Source: an uncultured Lachnospiraceae bacterium (GTDB taxonomy: Bacteria; Bacillota; Clostridia; Lachnospirales; Lachnospiraceae). From it: a DNA stretch of 40,425 bases. Both the position numbers and the translations under genes were made by a program. Below are positions 7,745-16,214 of the stretch, piece after piece. Position 1 is the first letter of the stretch. Each line of letters opens with the position of its first letter. The stretch is taken from NCBI GenBank assembly GCA_947169385.1, contig CAMVPR010000024.1, positions 1 through 40,425 of the forward strand, read 5' to 3'. Below the pieces are notes generated by a model, which had not been told where the DNA came from, did not search any database, and was given only the letters and a program-made list of their open reading frames with translations.

Positions 7745-8554
7745 GTGGAGAAGCAGAATAATATTAGTGCATCTGAGAGATCAACTAAAGAAGAGCTTAT
7801 TGAGTGTCCGCGCTGTCATGCAATGATTGACGCGGACATCATTCGTGATAATTTTAAAGTGTGTCCTGAATGTAACCACTATTATACATTATCACCTAAG
7901 TCCAGACTTAGAATGCTAGCAGACAGAAAGAGTTTTAAGGAGCTCGACAAGGGCCTTAGAGCTGTTAATCTGCTTGATTTCCCAGATTATGAGGACAAGC
8001 TTGCCAAGGCACGCGCCAAGTCCGGTCTTGATGATGCAATTATGACGGGTATTATCAAAATAGATGGTATCAAGGTTGCCATCGGCGTTATGGATACCCG
8101 TTTTTTGATGGCCAGCATGGGTACAGTTGTTGGAGAGAAGATAACAAGGCTTGCTGAATACGCTCAGAAGCACAACCTTCCGTTAATTATGGTATGTGCA
8201 AGTGGTGGAGCGAGAATGCAGGAAGGCTTGTTTTCACTTATGCAGATGTCTAAGACATCAGCAGCAATTAAGCGTTTCAAAGATGCGGGAGGATTATACA
8301 TTTCCCTGCTTACCAACCCTACAACGGGTGGCGTAAGCGCAAGTTTCGCATTTTTAGGAGATATTATACTTGCGGAGCCTGAGGCATTGATATGCTTTGC
8401 AGGACCAAGGGTTATTGAGCAGACTATCGGTAAGAAGCTACCTGACGGTTTCCAGAAGGCAGAGTTTTTGCTTGAACATGGTATGGTCGACATGATTGTA
8501 CGTCGCGATGAACTTAAGAGCACCATTAGTCGTATTTTGAAAATGCATAAATAA
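7745..8554 (+). CDS. accD: Acetyl-CoA carboxylase carboxyltransferase subunit beta
   Basis: The protein has 269 residues and a GTG start, supported by AAGGAGG at 7728-7734, 10 bases upstream. An N-terminal zinc ribbon is formed by CPRC (21-24) and CPEC (40-43). It is followed by the crotonase-like carboxyltransferase fold with SGGARMQEG and TNPTTGGVSASFA. With AccA it transfers CO2 from carboxybiotin to acetyl-CoA to give malonyl-CoA. The biotin carrier and biotin carboxylase partners (AccB, AccC) are not in this operon and must be elsewhere. accA starts 15 bases later. Confidence 0.94.
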   Translation: MEKQNNISASERSTKEELIECPRCHAMIDADIIRDNFKVCPECNHYYTLSPKSRLRMLADRKSFKELDKGLRAVNLLDFPDYEDKLAKARAKSGLDDAIMTGIIKIDGIKVAIGVMDTRFLMASMGTVVGEKITRLAEYAQKHNLPLIMVCASGGARMQEGLFSLMQMSKTSAAIKRFKDAGGLYISLLTNPTTGGVSASFAFLGDIILAEPEALICFAGPRVIEQTIGKKLPDGFQKAEFLLEHGMVDMIVRRDELKSTISRILKMHK

Positions 8555-8569
8555 AGAGGATTGATTGAT

Positions 8570-9379
8570 ATGAGTAATGACAAGAGAGTAACTCCATATG
8601 ATAGGGTGAAATTAGCGCGTGACAAGGATAGACCTGGCATTGAGGACTACATTGAGGCTTTGTTTGACGGTTTTATGGAGTTTCACGGGGATAGATTATT
8701 TAGGGATGACCCAAGTATAGTGGCAGGAATCGGATATTTCCATAAGATTCCGGTCACGGTGATAGGTCACAGAAAGGGTAAGACTTTAGAGGAGCATATG
8801 GCATATAACTTTGGTATGGCTTCTCCTGAAGGATACCGCAAGAGCCTGAGACTCATGAAGCAGGCAGAGAAGTTCAATCGACCTATCATTACAATTATAG
8901 ATACTCCGGGTGCTTATCCCGGAATGGAAGCAGAAGCCAACGGACAGGCAGCGGCAATCGCTGAGAATCTTGCGGAGATGAGTGCTCTTAAGGTTCCTGT
9001 TATAGCCATTGTTACAGGTGAAGGTAACTCAGGTGGAGCTTTGGCAATCGGTGTTGCCAATAAGGTCCTTATGCTTGAGAATTCCATCTACTGTATCCTC
9101 TCACCGGAGGGCTTTGCATCTATATTATGGAAAGATTCTAACAGAGCTCCTGAGGCGTGTGAAGTTATGCGTATAACAGCACACGAACTCCAAGAATTAG
9201 GCTTGGTAGACGAGGTTATACCGGAAGGATCTCGTTTGTTCAAGAATATGGATAACGTAATATATAAGGAGCTTAAGAAGCTTATGAAGATGTCACCTGA
9301 CAAGCTTGCTAAGGACAGATATAACAAGTTCAGAGTTATGGGTGAGGTTTTTGAGCCGAAAAAAAACAGAGAGGAATAA
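8570..9379 (+). CDS. accA: Acetyl-CoA carboxylase carboxyltransferase subunit alpha
   Basis: The protein has 269 residues, on the short side for AccA (E. coli about 319), as is usual for compact clostridial forms. The ATG at 8570 has AAAGAGGA just upstream; the TTG at 8561 is rejected. Typical features are [28 protein letters not shown] and the oxyanion-hole segment [11 protein letters not shown]. It pairs with AccD to form the carboxyltransferase tetramer. The fabH start lies 3 bases past the stop, so translation is probably coupled. Confidence 0.94.
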   Translation: MSNDKRVTPYDRVKLARDKDRPGIEDYIEALFDGFMEFHGDRLFRDDPSIVAGIGYFHKIPVTVIGHRKGKTLEEHMAYNFGMASPEGYRKSLRLMKQAEKFNRPIITIIDTPGAYPGMEAEANGQAAAIAENLAEMSALKVPVIAIVTGEGNSGGALAIGVANKVLMLENSIYCILSPEGFASILWKDSNRAPEACEVMRITAHELQELGLVDEVIPEGSRLFKNMDNVIYKELKKLMKMSPDKLAKDRYNKFRVMGEVFEPKKNREE

Positions 9380-9382
9380 GAT

Positions 9383-10486
9383 ATGCAAGGTATTAAGATA
9401 ATTGCTACCGGAAGAGCGCTTCCTAAGAAAGCTGTTACCAACAATGATCTGTGCAGGATTATCGAGAGTGACGACGAGTGGATAAAGACGCGTACCGGTA
9501 TCGGTCAGAGATATTATTGTAACGCTGACGAATTGCTTGAATATTATGAACTTAGAAGACATAACAGGGAGAATGATATATCGGATCCGGAGAAGGAGAA
9601 CGAACTTTTAGATAAGTTCCTTAATGGTGAGGAGAATAATGAGAAACTTGGTATAGAGGCCGCTGAGAAGGCGGTAAAACAAGCCGAAGAATTGATTTCC
9701 GGGTTTGATCGCAACGATATTGGTGTTGTTATATGTACAGCAACATCTGCCTATCAATCATTTCCGGCTATGGCTTGCATGGTGCAGACAGCGCTAGGGT
9801 TGCCACATACAACGATGGCATTTGACATGAACTCGGCATGTTCGGGATTCGTGCTCGGTATGGATATAGCAAGAGGTCTGCTTGAGGGTGGCAAGAAGAA
9901 ATATGCGCTCCTTGTCGGAACAGAGCAACTTTCAAGAATTACAGACTACGACGACAGATCGACATGTATTCTCTTCGGAGACGGTGCAGGCGCGGCAGTG
10001 TTGAAACTTACAGGACATGATGCTTCCGATAACGACTTCATTTACGCGCACAGAGCTTGGTCTGATGGTAGTGATGAAGTGCTTCACGCTCACGGTGTTG
10101 GATACAAGCGTGAGCCACAGCTTATGTTTATGGACGGACAGCCTGTATTTAAGTTTGCTGTCGGTGCCATGAAGGAAGGAATTGATACTGTTCTTGATGA
10201 TGCGGGACTTACTATGGATGATATCGATCACGTTGTCACACATCAGGCAAATGCAAGAATCATCGCAAGTACAGTCAGGAAATACAAGGGCGCTGAGGAC
10301 AAGTTCTATGTGAACATCGATCGTTTCGGCAATACATCCACTGCAAGTATTCCTATCGCGCTTGATGAGCTCAATGAAAAGGGCGAGTTAAAGTCGGGAG
10401 GAAAGACAGTGATTGTCGGCTTCGGCGGAGGATTAACATGGGCAGGAGCTGTATTTACAGTTGATATTGGCGATAATCTTGATTGA
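9383..10486 (+). CDS. fabH: Beta-ketoacyl-ACP synthase III with an extra charged insertion
   Basis: The enzyme condenses acetyl-CoA with malonyl-ACP to start chain synthesis. The triad Cys153 (NSACSGF), His287 (THQANAR) and Asn317 (FGNTS) is intact. At 367 residues it is about 40-45 longer than a usual FabH. The excess lies right after TRTGIGQRYY, at about 50-92, as a highly charged segment rich in Glu, Asn and Lys. After it the normal GIEAAEKAV helix resumes. The insert is in frame, has similar codon use to the rest and does not look like a frameshift. It falls where the family carries a surface loop near the dimer and acyl-pocket edge. Confidence 0.92.
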   Translation: MQGIKIIATGRALPKKAVTNNDLCRIIESDDEWIKTRTGIGQRYYCNADELLEYYELRRHNRENDISDPEKENELLDKFLNGEENNEKLGIEAAEKAVKQAEELISGFDRNDIGVVICTATSAYQSFPAMACMVQTALGLPHTTMAFDMNSACSGFVLGMDIARGLLEGGKKKYALLVGTEQLSRITDYDDRSTCILFGDGAGAAVLKLTGHDASDNDFIYAHRAWSDGSDEVLHAHGVGYKREPQLMFMDGQPVFKFAVGAMKEGIDTVLDDAGLTMDDIDHVVTHQANARIIASTVRKYKGAEDKFYVNIDRFGNTSTASIPIALDELNEKGELKSGGKTVIVGFGGGLTWAGAVFTVDIGDNLD

Positions 10487-10501
10487 TATGGAGGTTAGAT
10501 G

Positions 10502-11428
10502 ATGAAGAGATTAAATGAGATATTAGGTATTAAATACCCTCTTATTCAGGGTGGTATGGCTAATATCGCAATGGGCGAGTTCGCTGCAGCCGTAACCAAT
10601 GCAGGTGGTTTAGGTTTAGTTGGTGCCGGCGGAATGACAGTGGATTCATTGAGAGAGAATATAAGGATTGCCAAAGACAAGGCTAACGGACCATTCGGTG
10701 TCAACTTGATGCTTATGCATCCTGCAGTTGACGACATGGCTCAGGTAGTTCTTGAGGAAGGCGTTAAGATTGTAACAACAGGTGCAGGTATTCCAAGCAA
10801 GTATATGGATGACTGGAAGAATGCAGGAATCAAGGTTATCCCTGTTATTCCAAGTTGTGCTATGGCTAAGCGTATGGCTCAGTTGGGTGCAGATGCCGTA
10901 ATTGCTGAGGGTACAGAGAGTGGTGGACATGTAGGGGAGCTTACTACAATGACACTTCTTCCACAGGTTGTTGATACAGTAGATATTCCTGTTATTGCTG
11001 CAGGTGGTATCGCATCAGGAAGACAGCTTGCTGCTGCGTATGCTCTTGGTGCATGCGGTGCTCAGATAGGTACATGCCTTCTCGTTTCTGAGGAGTGTCC
11101 TATCCACGACAATTATAAAGCAGCTGTTATCAAGGCTAAAGATTCAGACACAATCGTTACAGGACGTACAACTGGAGCTCCTGTTCGTGTTCTTAGAAAC
11201 CAGATGGCTAGGGAGTACGTTAAGAAGGAGAAGGAAGGCGTTGACAAGATGGAGTTAGAGCAGTTAACGCTTGGCTCACTTAGACGCGCTGTATTTGATG
11301 GAGATACCAAGACCGGCTCTTTGATGGCTGGACAGGTTGCTGCTCAGCTTAAAGAGATTAGACCTGTTAAGGATATATTAGAGAGCATAATTACTGAGTG
11401 CGATGAAGTAATTGCCGGTTTAAAATAG
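10502..11428 (+). CDS. fabK: FMN-dependent enoyl-ACP reductase II
   Basis: The 308-residue protein has a nitronate monooxygenase-like TIM barrel. The N-terminal YPLIQGGMA, the GTESGGHVGE segment with the catalytic His, and VIAAGGIASGRQ phosphate-binding loops are present. It carries out the last reduction of each elongation cycle in place of FabI. Two ATGs are adjacent (10499 and 10502); the second is better spaced from GGAGG at 10490-10494. fabD begins 8 bases downstream. Placement among fab genes separates it from 2-nitropropane dioxygenase relatives. Confidence 0.93.
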   Translation: MKRLNEILGIKYPLIQGGMANIAMGEFAAAVTNAGGLGLVGAGGMTVDSLRENIRIAKDKANGPFGVNLMLMHPAVDDMAQVVLEEGVKIVTTGAGIPSKYMDDWKNAGIKVIPVIPSCAMAKRMAQLGADAVIAEGTESGGHVGELTTMTLLPQVVDTVDIPVIAAGGIASGRQLAAAYALGACGAQIGTCLLVSEECPIHDNYKAAVIKAKDSDTIVTGRTTGAPVRVLRNQMAREYVKKEKEGVDKMELEQLTLGSLRRAVFDGDTKTGSLMAGQVAAQLKEIRPVKDILESIITECDEVIAGLK

Positions 11429-11436
11429 GAGGATAT

Positions 11437-12387
11437 ATGAAGACTGTATTTATGTTTGCAGGACAGGGCAGCCAGAATGTAGGTATGGGTGCCGATTTCT
11501 ATGAGAATAGCGAGGAATATAAGGCATTAGTTGATTCTAATCCTGATTATCAGGCTTATCAGAAGCTTATGAGTGACGGTCCTATCGAGGAGCTTTCTAA
11601 GACTGAGAATACTCAGCCTTGTATGTCACTTTTTGCTACAGGTGTTGTTGCTGAGCTTAAGAAGAAGGGTATCACACCTGATGCTGCTTGTGGATTGAGC
11701 CTTGGTGAGTACGGTGCTTTGTACGTTGCAGGTGTTATTGGAGCTGACGAGTACATCAAGCTTACCGCGTTTCGTGGAAATGCTATGATGAAAGCTGCTG
11801 CTGGTATGGAGTGTTCTATGAGCGCTATTATCGGTATGGAGCCTGAGGTTGTAAAGGCTGCTTGTGACACTGTTATGAAGGAAAATGAAGTCAATGGCTC
11901 ATCAGATTTTGTAACTGTTGCCAACTACAATTGTCCGGGTCAGTATGCAATCTGCGGTGATGAGGCTGCTGTTAGCAAGGTTGAGGCTATACTTAAGGAG
12001 AAGGGCGCTAAGCGTATGGTTAGAGTTAATGTAAGCGGACCTTTCCATACCAAGTATATGGAGCCTGCCGGCGAAGCCCTTAAGGATTACTTTGAGACTA
12101 TACCGTTTGAAGAGCCTAAGATTCCTGTTGTAGCGAACTTCACAGGTGAGTTTATCGAGGCCGGTACTGATGTGGAGACTATCAAGGATTTGCTTGTTAA
12201 GCAGGTTCAGAACAGTGTTCAGTTCGAGAAGACAATGTACACTCTTCTTGATGCAGGATATGACAGATTCATCGAGATTGGACCTGGTAAGACTCTTTCA
12301 GGATTTATGAAGAGGGCGCTTAAGGCAAAAGGAGTTGAAGCTGAGATTATTACTATTGCCAGCTATGAGGATTTAAGTAAATTATAA
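11437..12387 (+). CDS. fabD: Malonyl-CoA:ACP transacylase
   Basis: The 316-residue protein starts with the FAGQGSQ oxyanion motif, has the nucleophile Ser88 in GLSLGEY (Leu rather than His before the Ser) and the catalytic His204 in GPFHTKYM. It loads malonate onto ACP for FabH and FabF. AGGAGG at 11427-11432 overlaps the fabK stop. A 223-base gap with a large palindrome separates it from fabG, the only large gap in the operon. Confidence 0.94.
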   Translation: MKTVFMFAGQGSQNVGMGADFYENSEEYKALVDSNPDYQAYQKLMSDGPIEELSKTENTQPCMSLFATGVVAELKKKGITPDAACGLSLGEYGALYVAGVIGADEYIKLTAFRGNAMMKAAAGMECSMSAIIGMEPEVVKAACDTVMKENEVNGSSDFVTVANYNCPGQYAICGDEAAVSKVEAILKEKGAKRMVRVNVSGPFHTKYMEPAGEALKDYFETIPFEEPKIPVVANFTGEFIEAGTDVETIKDLLVKQVQNSVQFEKTMYTLLDAGYDRFIEIGPGKTLSGFMKRALKAKGVEAEIITIASYEDLSKL

Positions 12388-12390
12388 TTA

Positions 12391-12531
12391 TACATGAGCA
12401 TACTGTTCAACACGGACACGCTTTCGCTCCGAATGACAATGTAGCGGTACTAAATTCATGCTGCGCAAGCTTGCATTCATTAAGTACCGACATTGTCAAC
12501 GGGTCCGTTTATGAACATGTATGCCCATGTA
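12391..12531 (+). repeat. 141-bp imperfect palindrome between fabD and fabG
   Basis: The arms meet at GCAAGCTTGC (12465-12474). The outer ends are TACATGAGCATAC and, reversed, TACATGGGCATAC. TGTTCA, ACGGAC, GACAATGT and CGGTACT pair in order along the arms. The left arm carries about 14 extra bases (CTTTCGCTCCGAA) that resemble the R1 family. Just outside the right end, ATGCCCATGTATT is directly repeated (12521 and 12535). It has no T tract, so it is probably an element insertion or an RNA processing/attenuation structure rather than a plain terminator. Confidence 0.85.
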
Positions 12532-12610
12532 TTTATGCCCATGTATTACAGAATAGTAATAATCTATCTTGCACGGGTAGAGATATAGTTTAGATTATAG
12601 GAGGATGATT

Positions 12611-13351
12611 ATGAGCGATAATAGAGTGGCTCTTGTTACAGGCGGTAGTCGCGGAATCGGTAGAGCGATTTGTGTCAAGCTTGCTTCTTTAGGATATGAT
12701 GTTGTTTTTAATTACAACTCAGGTGAAGAGGCTGCTAATGAGACGATTAAGCTTTGTGAGGAGGCGGGCGCTAAAGCATTTGCCATGAAGGCTAATGTTG
12801 CCGACTCGTCAGAATGTGCTGCACTTACTGCATTTGCAGTAGAGAAATGTGGCAAGATAGATGTACTTGTCAACAACGCAGGTATAACTAAGGACAACAT
12901 CATCATGCGCATGAAGGACGAGGAGATGGATGCTGTTCTTGATGTTAATTTGAAGGGTAGTTTTTATATGATGAGAGAGTGTGCGAAGCTCATGCTTAAG
13001 GCTAAGAGCGGACACATTGTCAATATTAGTTCTGTTGTTGGTGTTATGGGTAATGCAGGTCAGGTTAATTACTCAGCAAGTAAGGCGGGTGTCATCGGTA
13101 TGACCAAGTCGCTTGCTAAGGAGCTTGCAGCGAGACATATTACTGTCAATGCGATTGCTCCGGGCATGATCGAGACTGATATGACAGGAGCATTGAGTGA
13201 TAATGCTAAGAAAGCGATTCTTGACGCTATTCCATTTAAACAGATGGGACAGGCGGAGGATGTTGCCAATGCGGTTGCATTTTTCGCAGGCGAGGAGAGC
13301 AGTTATGTAACAGGACAGGTACTTTGTGTTGATGGAGGTATGGCTATATGA
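12611..13351 (+). CDS. fabG: 3-oxoacyl-ACP reductase
   Basis: The 246-residue short-chain dehydrogenase has the NADPH loop TGGSRGIG, NNAG, catalytic Ser141, Tyr154 and Lys158 (YSASK), and the C-terminal GQVLCVDGG. The ATG at 12611 sits 6 bases after AGGAGG (12599-12604); the ATG at 12605 abuts that site. It reduces the 3-keto group in each cycle. Its stop overlaps the fabF start as ATGA, indicating coupled translation. Confidence 0.94.
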   Translation: MSDNRVALVTGGSRGIGRAICVKLASLGYDVVFNYNSGEEAANETIKLCEEAGAKAFAMKANVADSSECAALTAFAVEKCGKIDVLVNNAGITKDNIIMRMKDEEMDAVLDVNLKGSFYMMRECAKLMLKAKSGHIVNISSVVGVMGNAGQVNYSASKAGVIGMTKSLAKELAARHITVNAIAPGMIETDMTGALSDNAKKAILDAIPFKQMGQAEDVANAVAFFAGEESSYVTGQVLCVDGGMAI

Positions 13352-14592
13352 AACGTGTTGTAATTACAGGTGTTGGTGCAATTACACCTATAGGTAACAG
13401 CGCTAAGGAGACTTGGAACAGTGTCAAAGAGGGTAAATGTGGTATAGGGCCTATTACTCAATATGATACTACTGACAAGAAGGTTAAGCTTGCTGCGGAG
13501 GTTAAGGATTTTGATCCTGCTGATTATATCAATCCTCGTGAAGCGAAGCGTATGGATAGATATACACAGTTTGCAATGGTTGCTGCTAAAGAGGCAGTTG
13601 AAGATTCAGGACTTGATGTATCTGAGGGTACAAGCCTTGATCTTAATCGTTGTGGTGTTATATTCTCAAGTGGTATCGGTGGAATCGGTACCATTTCTAA
13701 GGAAGATATCAAGGGATATCTTAAGACATATGATAGAGTTTCACCACTCTTCATTCCTATGATTATTCCTAATATGGCAGCGGGACAGATTGCTATCGCA
13801 TATAATTTCCATGGTATGTGTTATGCGCCTGTTTCTGCTTGTGCTAGTAGTAACAATGCTATCGGTGAGGCTTTCCATCGTATCAAGTTCGGATATGAGG
13901 ATGTTATTATTGCCGGTGGTGCTGAGGCTACAATCACTGAGCTTGGAGTCGGTGGATTTACATCGCTTAAGGCTCTTAATACTACAGATGATCCTACTCG
14001 TGCGTCGATTCCATTTGACAAAGAGAGAGGCGGATTCGTAATGGGTGAAGGCGGTGGAGCCTTAATCCTTGAGGAATATGAGCATGCTAAGGCTCGTGGT
14101 GCCAAGATTTACGCTGAGGTTGTAGGATATGGTGCATCTTGTGACGCTCACCATATCACTGCTCCTTTAGAGGATGGTAGTCAGGGCGCAAGATGTATGA
14201 CTCTCGCAGTAGAGGATGCAGGAATCAGCACAGATGATGTCGATTATATCAACGCTCACGGCACTTCTACACATCTTAACGATTCAGGTGAGACCAAGGC
14301 TGTTAAGCTTGCATTTGGTGATCACGCTAAGGATATGATGATTAGTTCTACCAAGTCTATGACAGGTCATTTGCTTGGTGGTGCAGGTGCGGTTGAGGGA
14401 ATAATCCTTGCTCTTTCTCTCAATGAGGGCTTTGTTCCTGCTACTATCGGATACAAGGTTCCTGATGAGGAGTGCGATCTTGATATCGTTCCTAACGAGG
14501 GCAGAAAAGTTGACATCAAGTACGGTTTGTCCAATGCTTTAGGTTTTGGCGGACACAATGCTGCTGTTGTATTTAAGAAATATGAAGACTAG
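13348..14592 (+). CDS. fabF: Beta-ketoacyl-ACP synthase II
   Basis: The 414-residue thiolase-fold enzyme elongates the acyl chain with malonyl-ACP. Cys165 (SACASS), His304 (NAHGTST) and His341 ([11 protein letters not shown]) form the active site. Length and sequence are typical of FabF. It overlaps fabG by four bases and is followed 8 bases later by fabZ. In many clostridia accB sits between fabF and fabZ; here there is no room for it. Confidence 0.95.
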   Translation: MKRVVITGVGAITPIGNSAKETWNSVKEGKCGIGPITQYDTTDKKVKLAAEVKDFDPADYINPREAKRMDRYTQFAMVAAKEAVEDSGLDVSEGTSLDLNRCGVIFSSGIGGIGTISKEDIKGYLKTYDRVSPLFIPMIIPNMAAGQIAIAYNFHGMCYAPVSACASSNNAIGEAFHRIKFGYEDVIIAGGAEATITELGVGGFTSLKALNTTDDPTRASIPFDKERGGFVMGEGGGALILEEYEHAKARGAKIYAEVVGYGASCDAHHITAPLEDGSQGARCMTLAVEDAGISTDDVDYINAHGTSTHLNDSGETKAVKLAFGDHAKDMMISSTKSMTGHLLGGAGAVEGIILALSLNEGFVPATIGYKVPDEECDLDIVPNEGRKVDIKYGLSNALGFGGHNAAVVFKKYED

Positions 14593-14600
14593 GAGGGCTT

Positions 14601-15026
14601 ATGGAGCTTAATTCTAATCAGATTCAAGAGATAATTCCACACAGATATCCTTTCCTTTTGGTAGATAGGATTACTGAGTTAGAGCCTGGTGTTAAGGCTG
14701 TCGGAAGAAAGTGTGTTACTGCTAACGAGATGCAGTTTATGGGACATTTTCCTGAGTATCATGTTATGCCGGGAGTCCTTATTATTGAGGCTCTTGCGCA
14801 GACCGGTGCGGTTGCAATTCTTTCTTTAGACGACAATAAAGGCAAAATTGCGCTTTTTGGCGGAATCAAACATGCGAGATTCAAAAGACAGGTTGTACCT
14901 GGAGATGTGTTAGAGCTTCACTGTGAGATTATCAAGCAGAGAGGTCCTATCGGAGTCGGTAAGGCAGACGCTTATGTTGATGGTGAGCTTGCCGTAACCG
15001 CAGAGATAACATTTGCAATACAGTAA
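14601..15026 (+). CDS. fabZ: 3-hydroxyacyl-ACP dehydratase
   Basis: The 141-residue hot-dog fold protein begins with [11 protein letters not shown] and carries catalytic His49 in [11 protein letters not shown] and the following Glu in [10 protein letters not shown]. It removes water from 3-hydroxyacyl-ACP. No FabA-type isomerase or FabM is visible in the window, so unsaturated fatty-acid synthesis must use another locus or FabZ itself. It is the last gene of the fatty-acid operon. Confidence 0.95.
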   Translation: MELNSNQIQEIIPHRYPFLLVDRITELEPGVKAVGRKCVTANEMQFMGHFPEYHVMPGVLIIEALAQTGAVAILSLDDNKGKIALFGGIKHARFKRQVVPGDVLELHCEIIKQRGPIGVGKADAYVDGELAVTAEITFAIQ

Positions 15027-15033
15027 GAATGAG

Positions 15034-15064
15034 CAGCTAAGGTGATATGCCTTAGCTGTTTTGT
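15034..15064 (+). terminator. Terminator of the fatty-acid operon
   Basis: CAGCTAAGG pairs with CCTTAGCTG around a TGATATG loop, followed by TTTTGTTTG. Nearly the same stem is used at 15983 and 17278. Confidence 0.85.
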
Positions 15065-15130
15065 TTGTGATTGCTGAGATTTTTGAAAATATTGTTTTAT
15101 AAAAATATAGTATAGATTTATTTTTTGGTA

Positions 15131-15167
15131 TTGAGAACAAAAAGATGGTGGAGTATAATAATTATAC
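15131..15167 (+). promoter_or_regulatory. Promoter of the toxin-antitoxin pair with palindromic operator
   Basis: TTGAGA (15131-15136), a 17-base spacer and TATAAT (15154-15159). The -10 is embedded in the perfect palindrome GTATAATAATTATAC (15153-15167), a position suited to autorepression by the antitoxin or the complex. Confidence 0.65.
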
Positions 15168-15220
15168 ATTCGTTAAACGTTTTTATTATGATTTTGTGAT
15201 AGAGAGAGGTGAATACTGCT

Positions 15221-15475
15221 ATGTGTCAAGTAATGATAAATGTTCCTAATGAGGTACTTTTTGATACTCATATGGATATAGATGGAGCAACAGAGTTTGC
15301 AAGAAAGATGGTTGCGTTGGGCTATTATACACAAAACAATGTTTCTATAGGATATTGCTCTGAGATAGCTGGCATGACAGAGGAAGAGTTCATGATTTTT
15401 TTGGGGCAAAATAAGATAGATGTTTTCAAATTTGATAGCAAAGAAGAACTTATGAGGGATATATCGAATGCGTAA
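15221..15475 (+). CDS. UPF0175-family antitoxin
   Basis: The 84-residue protein is chosen to start at the ATG at 15221 behind AGAGAGGTG; a GTG at 15209 is possible. It begins with a strand (MINVPNEVLF) and continues into a helix-turn-helix-like segment typical of UPF0175: ARKMVALGYYTQNNVSIGYC, then EIAGMTEEEFMIFL. UPF0175 proteins are DNA-binding partners of DUF3368 PIN toxins. The toxin start overlaps its last eight bases, the usual coupled arrangement that keeps antitoxin synthesis ahead. Confidence 0.8.
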   Translation: MCQVMINVPNEVLFDTHMDIDGATEFARKMVALGYYTQNNVSIGYCSEIAGMTEEEFMIFLGQNKIDVFKFDSKEELMRDISNA

Positions 15476-15950
15476 GATAATTGTGAATTCAACACCTTTG
15501 ATAGCACTATCAAAGGCTGGAAATATTGAACTACTACATAAAATGTATGGTGATATCACTGTTCCAGAAGCAGTTTTTAAAGAGATTACTGCTAAGAATG
15601 ATGTGGTTGAACGGAAAATCAAGAATTCTGATTGGATACATATAGAGGCAATTAATGATGTAAAAAGCAAGCGTATGTACTCAGCAAAACTTCATGCCGG
15701 AGAGGTTGAAGTAATGATTTTGGCTCAGGAATATGAGGGTGAGCACTTAGTAGTTATAGATGATTATGCTGCTAGAAAGACTGCTGAATTTTTGAGACTT
15801 AACTTAACCGGAACTATTGGTATTTTGTTAAAGGCTAAAAAACAGGGATATATAAAGGAAATCATGCCAATTATTACGGAGATGGAAGAAAATAAGATAT
15901 ATTTTTCTGATGAACTAATAAATATGGTCAGAAAAGTTGCGGAAGAGTAA
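15468..15950 (+). CDS. DUF3368 PIN-domain toxin
   Basis: The 160-residue protein is a PIN-fold ribonuclease candidate. The first strand is IIVNSTPLIALSKAG, with Asn where the first catalytic Asp often sits, a common variant in this family. The later conserved acids are present: PEAVFKEI, HAGEVEVMILA and VVIDDYAARKTAE. The C-terminal KAKKQGYIKEI is the standard DUF3368 ending. PIN toxins usually cleave RNA. Pairing with the overlapping UPF0175 gene supports a type II toxin-antitoxin module. It lies just outside the fatty-acid operon, between two terminators. Confidence 0.85.
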   Translation: MRKIIVNSTPLIALSKAGNIELLHKMYGDITVPEAVFKEITAKNDVVERKIKNSDWIHIEAINDVKSKRMYSAKLHAGEVEVMILAQEYEGEHLVVIDDYAARKTAEFLRLNLTGTIGILLKAKKQGYIKEIMPIITEMEENKIYFSDELINMVRKVAEE

Positions 15951-15982
15951 ATCTTGTAACTGTTTATATTTTATAATAAAAG

Positions 15983-16015
15983 AACAGCTAAGGCGACTGC
16001 CTTAGCTGTTTTTAG
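15983..16015 (+). terminator. Terminator after the toxin gene
   Basis: A 12-bp stem AACAGCTAAGGC/GCCTTAGCTGTT with loop GACT, then TTTAG. It is a near copy of the fabZ terminator. Confidence 0.85.
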
Positions 16016-16029
16016 TTAATATTTAATTG

Positions 16030-16146
16030 TTACGCTCTGCCCATTTTAGCTACAAATCTATTAAGTTCTTCCGGTATATGGATTGTCTGTGGGTATACTT
16101 GGCATAGTTTTGTCTTTAATGTACATTTCTTCGTACAATTCCTCAT
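16030..16146 (-). other. Possible 38-residue remnant or small peptide gene on the reverse strand
   Basis: On the reverse strand an ATG at 16146 opens 38 codons ending at 16030. The peptide has three Cys in its first half (RNCTKKCTLKTKLC) and ends IHIPEELNRFVAKMGRA. The ending looks like part of a real protein, but I cannot place it. No good ribosome binding site precedes it. It converges on the toxin terminator, which would serve it too. It may be the eroded 3' end of a lost gene. Confidence 0.25.
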
Positions 16147-16151
16147 ATCTA

Positions 16152-16180
16152 TTGCAATTATTAAAAAAAGGTTATAAAAT
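16152..16180 (+). promoter_or_regulatory. Promoter of the L,D-transpeptidase gene
   Basis: TTGCAA (16152-16157), 17-base spacer, TAAAAT (16175-16180). Confidence 0.5.
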
Positions 16181-16214
16181 ACAGTGAAATTAAAATAGGA
16201 AAAGGAATGAGAGA

